Shown piece after piece: positions 1 through 10,261 of a stretch of 64,000 nucleotides of DNA. The stretch is taken from NCBI GenBank assembly GCA_013396655.1, contig WBMV01002663.1, forward strand, positions 502,277 to 566,276, written 5' to 3'. Under the pieces are notes generated by a model. That model worked only from the letters and a program-made list of their open reading frames with translations, did no database searches and had not been told where the DNA came from. Position 1 is the first letter of the stretch; every line of letters begins with the position of its first letter. Position numbers and translations under genes: made by a program. The DNA comes from Campylorhamphus procurvoides. Taxonomy: Eukaryota > Chordata > Aves > Passeriformes > Dendrocolaptidae.

Positions 1-1051
1 CACATGCCTGTGCATCACTCAGCACTGTGGAGCTGGAGCCAGTGCAGTGTCTGACACTGGCTGGAGAAGAAGCATGTCATAGCACAAAGCTGAAAAATGA
101 ATCACAGGACTTGTCAGTGTTGCTTCCCAGACTCCTGATCAACTTTCAGAGTTCCTTCACTCTCCCTCCCCTTCAGGTTTTACTTGGGAAGATGAAGGAC
201 AATAGCCAAAATTACTCCTGGAATATCACACAGTGCAGAAACAAAAAATGGGGACACTGAGCCTCTGAGGCGTGGAATGGCATCCAAACCAGGGATGATG
301 AAACTGAAGTCGGTTGGAGAAACTGAAGAGGCCTCCAGGAGACTCAGGTTAATAACTATCCATAGGTTAGAAAAAGAGAAGGAAAATAGTTGAATCCAGG
401 CAATAAAAGTGCAAAAATAAAGATAATTAAAGAGGAAAGGTTTGTCATGGACATCACGTGGTCTTGTACACATCTCTTCATGTCAGCACTGAAGAGCATT
501 CAAGGGGAACCAGTCATCATGCTTATGATGGTGACCCAGCAATGTGAATTTGGGAATCATCCCAGCCTCCTCCTGGGACACTTTCTCACTCGTGGAGGCA
601 GCAAAGCGGGGGCCAGCGCCTCAGGAAAGTTGGGCACTATAAGCTCACCCTAGTCCCCAGACTATCTTGGGACAGCAGAGTGTCACCCAGGCATGAACCC
701 ATCCGTGGGCTCCTATAACAGCCCCAGCCTGCCAGAGGAGAGCCTGCAAGTGAGCAGCCTATGGATAAATGCAAAAATCCCACATCACAGACAGTGACGT
801 GTTTCCTGGCAGGTCACCAGAGGCTCCAGCCCAACAATCACTTCAGGGCATCTGTGGCAATGTCTCACCGAGTCTTGGGAATCTCCAAGGGTGGAGATGC
901 CCCAGCCCTCTTTGACTGTCCCATAGCCACTCTCCTGGGAAGGAATTTCCTTCCCAGGTCCAACCTGAACATTCCAAGCTTCAGTTGGTGTCTGTTTTAC
1001 CCCATCATATCATCTGGTACCACCAAGAAGGGTTCAACTTCTTCATGAAGC

Positions 1052-1306
1052 TATGTCAAAGGGAGGTTTAGGATGGATATTGGGAAAAGACTCCTCCCCC
1101 AGAGGGTGGTCAAGCACTGAAACAGGGCACTTCAGGGCAATGGTCACAGTCCAAAGGCTGCCAGAGCTCAAGGAGCGTTTGGACAACGCTCACAGGCACA
1201 TGATGGGATTGTTGGGGTGTCCTGTGCAGAGTCAGGAGTTGGACTGGATGATTCTTGTGGGTCCTTTCCAACTTGGCATATTCTGTGATTCTATGATTCT
1301 GTGATC
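1052..1306 (+). repeat. CR1 LINE 3' end fragment
   Basis: This is the 3' UTR-like end of an avian CR1 retrotransposon in sense orientation. It has the typical run 'gactggatgattcttgtggg' then 'tcctttccaactt', and ends in an ATTCTATGATTCTGTG tail at about 1286-1304. The tail is the family's characteristic 3' microsatellite. It is 5'-truncated, as most CR1 copies are. Confidence 0.75.
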
Positions 1307-2561
1307 TTAGTCATTGGCTGTTCTTGGAACCCTTTCCCAAGCCTAGCCCAGGCCCCTCCACTTCTCTTGGCATAATGTGTGCCAGGCCCACAACCCTGTT
1401 GATATCCCTTGTCCAGGCTTCTCCAGTTTCTTCATATCCCTCTTGAACTAGGAGACTCACATCTGGACCCTTGCTTCAGATGCCTGCCTGTGCCCTTCTC
1501 AGCAGCCCCCACTGGGGGTTTTGCCTTAGTCTGAGGAAAAACAACAACAAGCTGATGTTCAACCTGAGGTCTTCTGTTGCTTCCAGTCTTTTCAGTAGGG
1601 TCCTTCCAGGTCAGATAGGTCAGAATCTTCTTCAAGCAATGTCCTGTGATGCCGTGGACCGTGAAGGACATGGTTGAGGCATTGCCATACCTCAGCATCA
1701 TGAAGGACTGATGTCTCCTCATGATGTGACCATGAATCTCTTATCCAAGCCTGCAGGTTTTCCTCTCACAGCCTCATGTTGGATATCTCTGACTGAAAGC
1801 TCCCCACAAGAGACACCCATGAGGAACTTCATTCAGGGGTCCACAAATCAGCAGAGGCTGAAAACCATCAATTCCCCTGCAACCAAGAGTTCCACCAGGA
1901 AGATCATACATAGTCTAAACACACTTACTGTTCTGAGCTGCTTTCCACTGCTCTCTTGGATATGCAGAAAACTTTGACCTCAGGTTAAAAGTCATAATGT
2001 GGAGAAATCCAGGTGTTCTGCTCCCCTGAGATGGAGCAGGATCCACCTTCCCTGATAGACAGGTAGGGCATTTGGTGACAACGTGGTGGCCGTGGCTGAG
2101 GAGAAGCGGTGGGTGAGGGTGGTGAGAGAGGCTGTGATGGAGCTCCACCAGCACCTCATCCATGGGATCGGAGGAGCACAGTGACACCTGTGGCCCGTCC
2201 CCTCCTCCACCAACACTGTTAACACTGATCTTCCCATTTCCTCCCAACTACCCAAAGCGAAGAAGGAGCCTTTGGGTTGGACAACAGTGCATTTGTTTTG
2301 GCTTGGCCAGTGAGCAGCTATAAAAGCCAGCCCACTGCCAACAATTCATTTCCTATTTCAGGCCCTACCAAAAATAAACTCAGAAGGGAACTCCAATGAG
2401 AATGAAACACATAGGATACGAGTCAGGGCTCCAAAACTGTATAGGACATTTCTCTCTCTGTTCACTGGGAAGAGGGACAGCAGTGTTAGAGGGAATTTCA
2501 TGCTGAGTGGCAGAATTGTGAGGGGCTTGGGGAACTCCATCAGGGTTATATTATAGGATAG

Positions 2562-2562
<1 letters not shown>

Positions 2563-2587
<25 letters not shown>
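2563..2587. repeat. (TA)n microsatellite
   Basis: An almost pure alternating TA run of about 25 bases. Length is probably polymorphic. Confidence 0.9.
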
Positions 2588-2593
<6 letters not shown>

Positions 2594-3279
2594 TCTGTTC
2601 AGCTGGCACTTCCTGTACTGGCTCTATGTGGCTACATTACACATGGGGAAAAGGCTGTTTCCTTCTTCACTACTAAAACTAGGTGCAGGGATCCCTGACT
2701 GCCTTCCTCAGGACACTCCAGGGATGGCCAGGCTGGGGGCAGTGGGATGTCCCCAGGTCACGTGGGTGATGTACTTGTGCAGCCACCACCAGGCTGCATG
2801 GATCACCCCTCAGGCTGGGACTCCAAAGAGGTGCAGCCACTGCGACCACCAAAATAATTTCCTCACTGCAGCCATTGGCAACCTCATCAATGTCCCTGGA
2901 GGCATTTGAGTGGCAATAAATAGAAGTCTTTTGTAGGCCATCAGCTCCTGCTTGCATGCCCACTGTCTGCTCCCCAGCTCCGCATGGGGAGCGCCCAGAG
3001 CCACAAAGATGGGCACTGCAGGATGCCAGCTCCAGCATCAGCCCCCAGCAGGAAGGTGTTCTGGGAGTCCCCATGAGTGTGGGTGCTGGTTCTGGGACTC
3101 TGCCACCAGCCCTGGTTTGGCATGAACACCTCAGTGCAGCATCCACAGCCCTCCCTTGGGATGGCAGGGCCTTTGAGTGGGTATTTGCAGCCTTTTCCCT
3201 CATGAAAGAAGGTGGGGGGTGGTTTTGTTACTGCAGCCCTTCCCTGTGTCCAAGATGCCAGAAGACCCAGGGCACTGAT

Positions 3280-3660
3280 ATAAATATATACTCCAGGAGT
3301 GTGTGTGTGCATGTATATATATATATACACCCACACACAAAAACGTGTGTATATATATTATAAACATTATTTATATATAAATAATTTATTCCTGGAATGT
3401 ATAAGAGTGTAAGTATATATAATATATATTTATGCCCTCCTATACTCTCCAGGAGTAATTTTTTTTTATATTTCTGTATTTATTTTCATATATAGACACC
3501 CACATTCTCCTATATCCTCCTGGAGTACATATGAGTATATAAGTATAAACATATACACTTCTACTTTTTTATAGATACACATACATATTTATATATATTT
3601 CTACTTATGTGCATATATATATGTATGTGTGTATACATATACAAACACTTATGTACCTAG
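3280..3660. repeat. AT-rich low-complexity region with degenerate tandem units
   Basis: About 380 bases of TATATA and ACATAT tracts. Embedded in them are diverged copies of a unit such as 'ctcctatactctccaggagt' (3437-3456) and 'ctcctatatcctcctggagt' (3507-3526), with related pieces near 3290 and 3390. The CTCC...GGAG arms make each unit partly self-complementary. No coding content is supported. Confidence 0.7.
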
Positions 3661-5084
3661 CTATTTATCTAGGCTGTAGGAGCTGAAGGTGAGGACAGCG
3701 AGGTCGGGCTGAGCCTGCCCTCAGCCTGCAGCATCCAGGTGCCATCTCCATACCCTCTGGCCACAAGGCAGTGACACCCAGGCACTCCCAACACCAGGTC
3801 CACAGGCCAGGTCTTTATGATGTTGAATCCAACAAGTGCTGTGCTGGGCAGTCCCCTGAGGTTCTGGAGGCTCCAGCAAGGACTTGCTGGGAAACAGGGC
3901 AGCAGGATGCCTGGCAGGGATGTTACCTCCCCGCAGCAGCTCCAGGCTCTGCCAGCCTGGCACCCCTCTAAAGTCATTTTGTCCCCATTGATGGGCACTC
4001 AGGGCTGGGCAAAGCCATGGTCATGCTTCTCTGCCCCATCCTCTGCTGCCATGCATCTCATGGACCTTAAACTGGGGTTGGACCTTCAGCTCATCAGGGT
4101 CTCTAGGGAACCCTCCACAGCCTCTGACCCTCCAACCTGAAGGACAGGGTGCACATAAATGTGCCTTTTGTGGGTCACAGTGCACTGCCCTGAGCACTGG
4201 GCACGGGGAGGGGGGCTGTAGGTGGAGCCCCCTGCTCCACAGGCATCAGGCATGCAGGCAGCACCTCTCTGAGCTGCCCACCCAGCAACTCCACTTTGGC
4301 TCTGTTTTAAGACTCTTCTCACCCCATGGAGTATTGGAAGCATTTCCATGTGATCCAGGGTGCCAATTAATTCCTGGCCATAATAAGCTGCACAGAGCAA
4401 AGTGACTTCAAGCACATAGAGCCAATGCTGGGCAGATCCAAGAGCCTGAGCCTTTATTTCTGTCTCTGAAAGCATTATTTGAGAAAAACCCCTATTTTTG
4501 CAGGGGAAAGCACGAGGGCACTCTATCCAAGCTCTTTGAGCAGGAGACGAAGAATAATTAGGTGGAAGATAGAGGCTCCGGCACTGCCAGTGCCTAATTA
4601 CTCTCCAGGCCTGTGCTCGCATCCACACCATGCCCTCCCTTGTTTAGTCTGTGTGGGAGCACAAATCACAGTGTAATGTCATTGCTCTGCCCAGGTCTGG
4701 ATTTCATTAAGAGCCACATGATCAGCCCTGGCTGCTGCTGGGGGCTGACTGCACTCCCCCTGCAGAGCTGCACAGGATGCTGGGGCAGAGATCAGGGCAT
4801 GGGGCTAAATGGGTGCCTTGCCTGCAGGTGAGGAACCACAGCCACCTCATTGGGATGGGAGTTTGATCCCCCTGAGGAGGGGACCTGAAAATTGGTTTTC
4901 CAAAATTTTCCCCTTCCTCAGGGGAAGGGAGTGCAGCCTGCAGCAGCTGTCCTCTGCTTGAGTGGTCCTCAGCTCACTGCCTCTGCCCAAAGTCAGCCTG
5001 TTGACATAGAGGGGCATGGATGGCAACTGGGCAGCCCCAGCCAAGGGATGGAAGGGACTGGCTGCAGGCTGCTTCATGCCCTGC

Positions 5085-5345
5085 ATTTCGTCACAGCCTT
5101 TGCATCCCTTGTAGCTCACTGCAACTCTTGCACCCTTGGATCCTTTACATCCCTTTGTACTCCCTACATCCCTTGCAGCCTCCTTGCATGCCTTGCATTC
5201 TTTATAGCCTGCTGCAGTCCTTGCAACCCTTGCAGCCCACTGCATCCTTTGTGTCCCTTGCAGCCTGCTATGTCCCTCGCATGCCATACATCCTCTGCAC
5301 TCTCACCCCTTGCAGCCCATGCACACAACTCCCAACCAAGCCCAC
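5085..5345. repeat. Degenerate CTTGCAGCC-type minisatellite
   Basis: Words such as 'cccttgcagcc', 'cttgcatgcc' and 'cccttgcaaccc' recur at irregular roughly 10-20 base spacing. This creates open frames on both strands (Cys-rich one way, Gly/Cys/Lys-rich the other). These frames are best explained as by-products of the repeat. Confidence 0.65.
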
Positions 5346-8300
5346 ACCCTTCTGTCTCATCATGGCTCATTTTTGGTTATGAAGCTCTGTGCACTGACCT
5401 GGAACCACCTATTCCAGCTGACTGGGAGTCCCTCCAGCATGTCCAGGGGAAGCAACTCCAGCCCTTGCTAAGGGAGTGATATAGACCCATCACCCCACCT
5501 CAAACAGACCTGACACCCTGCTCTCTGCAGGTAGTGAAGACATAAGATGTTTGTGGGATGCTGAGCCATAACCAACACAAATTTGCCCTGGCTGACCATC
5601 CATGTCCCATCCCAAGGAAGGATGTGCAGTCAAGATCCATGTGTGCAGCACCTCCTTTGAGTCCCCATGGAGCTCCGCCCAGACAGCCAAAGCCTGGACA
5701 TTTCGTGACAATGCATGCTCCTCATAGCAGGTCAAACCCAGCTCTTCCAGCCCAGCAGTCCTTGTTCTCCCAGCTATGTCAGTGGCTAGCCAAGAGAAGG
5801 AGCTTCACTCCGCACTACTAAGAGCCAGCGACCACCTCAGTCCAGATCTTATTTTAGCTGCAGCTCAGGAGTGAAATTCCCATTCAGACATTCAGCTCCA
5901 GAGGCCAGAGCAGGGGAAACACTTACTTTGCAGTGTTTGAATTGGAATAAATCCGGTGAGCCCAAGGCTGAGGCTCTGGTGGTCCCTGCCATGTGCTCCC
6001 CTCACCTAGGGAACGTGGCTGAGGGCCCACGCAAGCTACAGTGGCTTGAAAAAGGAGGGGAGAAGCTGGGGATGGGTAAGAAAGCTTCTGTGGTGGGTGA
6101 CCATGCATCCAGTGTAGAGTGGAATGAGGGGGCTGCTGCTGTAGCCCCTTCTTCAGTGATGCAGGGGGCTGGTGCTGGAGAGTCCAAAGAGCTGGAGGAG
6201 ACTTGGGGAAACCATCCCAGCCAAGCCAGTTGAGGAGATGCATTCAGCCTTGAGGAACTCCACAGACCTGGCGCTGTGCGGGGGTTGCTCCTCCAGGAGC
6301 ACCCTGGCTCCATCCCTCAGCCAGGGATTGACTGGCTTGGCCTTGGGCTGAGGGCACCATGGCTTTGGCTGAGCTGCTGTTGAGTTACCAGCTCTGGCAT
6401 AGCCTGACCCAGTTCATACCCATGCCACGGAGGGTAGTCACTCATGGGATGCTCATCAGCTCCCAGCCTAGGCACCAGGCTCCACGGTAAAGGCAGTAAA
6501 GTCCTGTTTGGTGAAAAATCAGCAGTGCATTGGCCTCTTTCAGTGGCAGCTGTCTGCCTGGTGACACCACACTCACCAAAAGCTGTTGGGGGGTGTTCCC
6601 AGCTCTGGAGCAGTGATTCAGAGCCATGGTGATGTGGCAGCTCTCCCATGGGGTCTCCAGGCTTGGACAGCTGTCTCCTGCAGATGGGTGTGCACTCAGG
6701 CTTCTCTGGAGGATTATTCCTCATGGCAATGTGCTCTGTGCCCACCTCACTCCTATTGCCATCTCTGCTCAACTCAGGATTCAGCAAGGCCCTAAAATTG
6801 CTGTTTTCTAGCATTTCTGAGCATGCAAATGTGCCTGCTGCAGAAAAGTGTCACTGAGGCACCCTTTCCCTAAATGGGCAGTGGACACCTTTGCAAATCT
6901 CTCCATCCTGGGAGATGTTTTCCCTGCAAGTGAGGGCACAAAGCCTGAACCACACTGAGGACCCTTTGCTTGGGGCCAAAGCAAGTGACTCCAGTGGGAT
7001 ACAGAAATCTCTGGTCCTCTGGATGTCCCTGCTCATCCCACACCAGGTCACAGGCTCCATCCCATGAAGTATTCTTGTTTCCTCACTTCTGCCCACCCTT
7101 CTCTGCATCAGCAGTGTGAGGAAAGAACAGTGGCTGGTCTGGGGGCTCAGGAAGCAGCAGCAGGACAGGATCAGCCACAGATTTCTCTGCGTCAAAGCAA
7201 GGAGCATCCTGCTCTCCCACTGCAGAGCTTCCACAGCCATGAGCACCTGAATGTGGCCTCACCCTGCCTGGCAGGGTGCATCACTCCATGCACACTGGAC
7301 AGTGGCAGCTAGAGCAGGGTGATGTGGTGGGACCATGCGCAGGTCCCATTGGGCTCTTCCCCAGCCCTTCTTACTCCATGGGCGGGGGGGAGGTGTCAAG
7401 GTAAGGAAGAAGAGAGGAGCTTTTTCAGCTCTGTTTGTCCCTCCATAGCTCAATCCAGGCCTGGTTAAGATTCTTCCTGGGCATCATAAGCCAACTGCAG
7501 GGTTGTTTCTGCTCTCAAAACACTAGCTCCAGTTGCCATGATCTCCTGAGTGCTGGCAGGTCCTAGGGAGCTCATCTACACATGCTGTCACCTGAGCTGC
7601 TTGTGGCACCAGCATCCTGGCCCAGCAAACCAGGGCCAGGTACCCCATGGAGCACATGCCAGCTTTGTTCCCTGCCCCAGGACCTACAAAATCCCAGTCT
7701 TTGAATCCCCACCCCTGCAGGCTGCAGAGGCAGCACTCGGAGTTGACTGGCTAATAAGAAGCGCATGGGACCTACATCTGGTAACGATTGAGCTGGGAGC
7801 GGTGCTGGGAAGGGAGGAAGCACAGATTTCCTGCAGCACAAAGGAAGGGAGAAGAATGTTTGCGGCAGAGCAGAGGCCCCGGTGTCCCCTCTCCCTCCAC
7901 CTTCACAGGGGTACACAGGCACCAGATCCTGCTGGCTCCCTTGCCAGCATGGCTGGAGAGTATCCCTGGGAACGTGCCCCCCCTGCCCCGGGCTGAGCCC
8001 CTGGGCTGCCCAGCTGCCCCACTTTCCACTCTCAGGGATGCACGGGCACCCCATGGGCCTCGTCCACTGCCAGAGCCTCCCATATGGCCTCTCCCCTCCA
8101 GCCTCGTGCTGCTGAGGGTCTGGGCTTGAGACAACCATCCCCACAGCCAGACACCCTGAGGCTTGAACTCCCATTGAAACAGCCTTGGGAAGGAAACAGA
8201 AGCACAGCAAGGCCGTGAGGGCAGCGAAGCCAAGGCAGCAGCTGCTCTGTGCTGTGCCGGTGGGGATGTGATATTTGGAGGGGACAAGGCAGGTGGCACT

Positions 8301-9599
8301 TAGGTGTTCACCAGTGCAGGCAGCTGTGTGAGGGGCAGCAGCTTGTTTGCTTCCAGGTGAAGTTTGGTCATCCTACTGAGCATCCCCAGCTGCCAAATGG
8401 ATTTTGGGTTGTGCTGCTGGGGGAATTCCCTTAGGCAGCAAAACTCTGCAACAGCAGGTGACAGAGAGGGATATTTAGCAAAAGCTGCCATAAAATCTTC
8501 ATGGTGGAGGATGGCAAAGTGTCAGGGATGTTTTCATGCTGATCCAGGATATTTCTCCAGACAAAGCTGGGCAGCACAGCTCATAGCTATGCATTCAAGG
8601 GCCCTTTTTTCCCTTCCCCCACAGCTCAGAAGGCTGCAGCACTCATCCTCCGGCAGCTCCAGCACAGCAAAACCTCACTGTAGTTCCTGAGGGTGAAGTT
8701 GGGGTAATCTGCCTGTTCAACATGTGAGGAAGACATTCCATGGAGATGTTGCCACGAGGCTGGGGGAAGAGTGGGCAGGGGACAGCCAGGACAGACATGG
8801 TAGGGTTAATTCCACAAGGTCTAAGCAGCCCAGGGGCAGAGGCATCTACAGTCAGCCCACCCAAAGCCTCTCCAGTACTTGGGATTTGGGGATCCTTGAA
8901 TGGAAATTCGAGGCAATGAGCTGGCAGAAAAAAAGGGCAATTTCTATTCAGGGCTGTTTTCAGGATGCCTCATTTCACTGCAGATGCTTCTCATTCTCTC
9001 ACACAGCCATTTTCAGTCTCCTTGAGCAGCAACACAGCTTCCGCAGGCTTTGAAGTCCTATTAAATCCAGTATTTTTAAGGCATTTTAAAAGCATTTCAG
9101 TGGATCCTTCCTTGTGGTGATTCAAGCGAGGAATCTTTTCCTCCACACTGCTGCCATGAACGCACAGCCCGGCCTGCACCAGCTCTCAACACCTACACCC
9201 CAGCACCCACAGGGACAATCCATCACCATTCCAGCACTCAGGAACTCCATGTTTCCGGGGACTGGAAGGAATTTGAGCAGCCAAGCGCTCTTGTCCTTCC
9301 CAAGGCACTCACAGACATTGCCTGGCATGGCCCTGGCACAGTGTCCATAGGGAATGTTCCCCAGCTCACAGGCTGGAATGACCTCTGACAGTGAAGTCCC
9401 ACCGGTGCCAGGGATGCCGCCAGGCACCGTATTTTTGGCCGTGATGAAGTCACCCCGTGCTACCCACTTCTGAGTCACCCATTCTAAAGCAGACAAATTC
9501 CATCCAACATGCTCCAGATAAAGTAATTAAAAACATTTGCAGCTACTTCCAAACCGGAGCAGCGGGATCGCTCCCCACGCATCACATGGGATGGGCTGG

Positions 9600-9777
9600 A
9601 GAGGAGCCATCTGGAAATGTCTGGCCGGCGGCACGTGCGGGCCCATAGCAGGCAATGCTGCCGCCGCGAGGGAACGGGAACAGTGGGACAGAATGGCGGG
9701 AAAGGCGGGAACGGCGGGAACGAATGGCGGGAACAAACGGCGGGAACAGCGAGCGGGAGGGGGCGGGGCGAGAGGAC
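9600..9777 (+). promoter_or_regulatory. GC-rich promoter region of DGCR6 with GGCGGGAA array
   Basis: The block is CpG-rich and ends at an assembly gap just upstream of the visible DGCR6 exons. Five copies of GGCGGGAA lie at 9695, 9704, 9713, 9726 and 9739, followed by a GGGGCGGGGC Sp1-type box at about 9760-9769. GGCGGGAA is the reverse complement of TTCCCGCC, the known E2F core. That this is the DGCR6 promoter is inferred from position and orientation. A simple tandem repeat is the alternative reading. Confidence 0.55.
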
Positions 9778-10037
9778 NNNNNNNNNNNNNNNNNNNNNNN
9801 NNNNNNNNNNNNNNNNNNNNNNNNNNNNNNNNNNNNNNNNNNNNNNNNNNNNNNNNNNNNNNNNNNNNNNNNNNNNNNNNNNNNNNNNNNNNNNNNNNNN
9901 NNNNNNNNNNNNNNNNNNNNNNNNNNNNNNNNNNNNNNNNNNNNNNNNNNNNNNNNNNNNNNNNNNNNNNNNNNNNNNNNNNNNNNNNNNNNNNNNNNNN
10001 NNNNNNNNNNNNNNNNNNNNNNNNNNNNNNNNNNNNN
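9778..10037. other. Assembly gap (260 N) over the DGCR6 5' end
   Basis: A run of unknown bases inside GC-rich sequence. The 5' exons of DGCR6 must lie here or be missing from the assembly, because no match to the N-terminal ~90 residues of the family is visible on either side. Confidence 0.95.
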
Positions 10038-10261
10038 ATGGTGGGAGCAGAGTGGAGGGGCTGGGAGGTGATGCTGGGGGGCAGGGTGTGGGTGTCCCTT
10101 GGTGGGGGGGCAGGTTGGGAGGCCATCTGGGGTGGGTTGTGAAGGCACAAGGGGACTGTGACACTGTGGGGAGTGACACTGCAGGGGAGGCAGGTGGCGG
10201 GGTGGCACTGGGGGGGACCTGGCAGAAGCATGCCCTCCTGAGCCCCCCGTGCCCCTGGCAG

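Larger units (their letters stand above)
1..9600. other. Intergenic stretch without a recognised gene
   Basis: I found no exon matching a known vertebrate protein here on either strand. Open frames of 60-200 codons occur throughout, but none has a recognisable domain, paired splice sites and conserved flanks together. Visible content is one CR1 end (1052-1306), a TATA-like motif (2319-2325), TA-rich low-complexity DNA (2563-2587 and 3280-3660), a degenerate CTTGCA-type repeat (5085-5345) and a short TAATTA pair with a palindrome (4555-4600). Distant regulatory DNA or unrecognised non-coding transcripts cannot be excluded. Confidence 0.5.

Noticed and set aside
2679..3363. Overlapping 130-175 codon frames on both strands
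   Set aside because: No family similarity, unusual composition, and partly inside the TA-rich repeat.
5020..5479. Open frames rich in Cys/Leu on both strands
   Set aside because: They follow the degenerate CTTGCA repeat and have no domain or splice support.
7572..8299. Long minus-strand open frames of 175-212 codons
   Set aside because: Open only because of high GC and low stop density; no homology, start context or exon structure.
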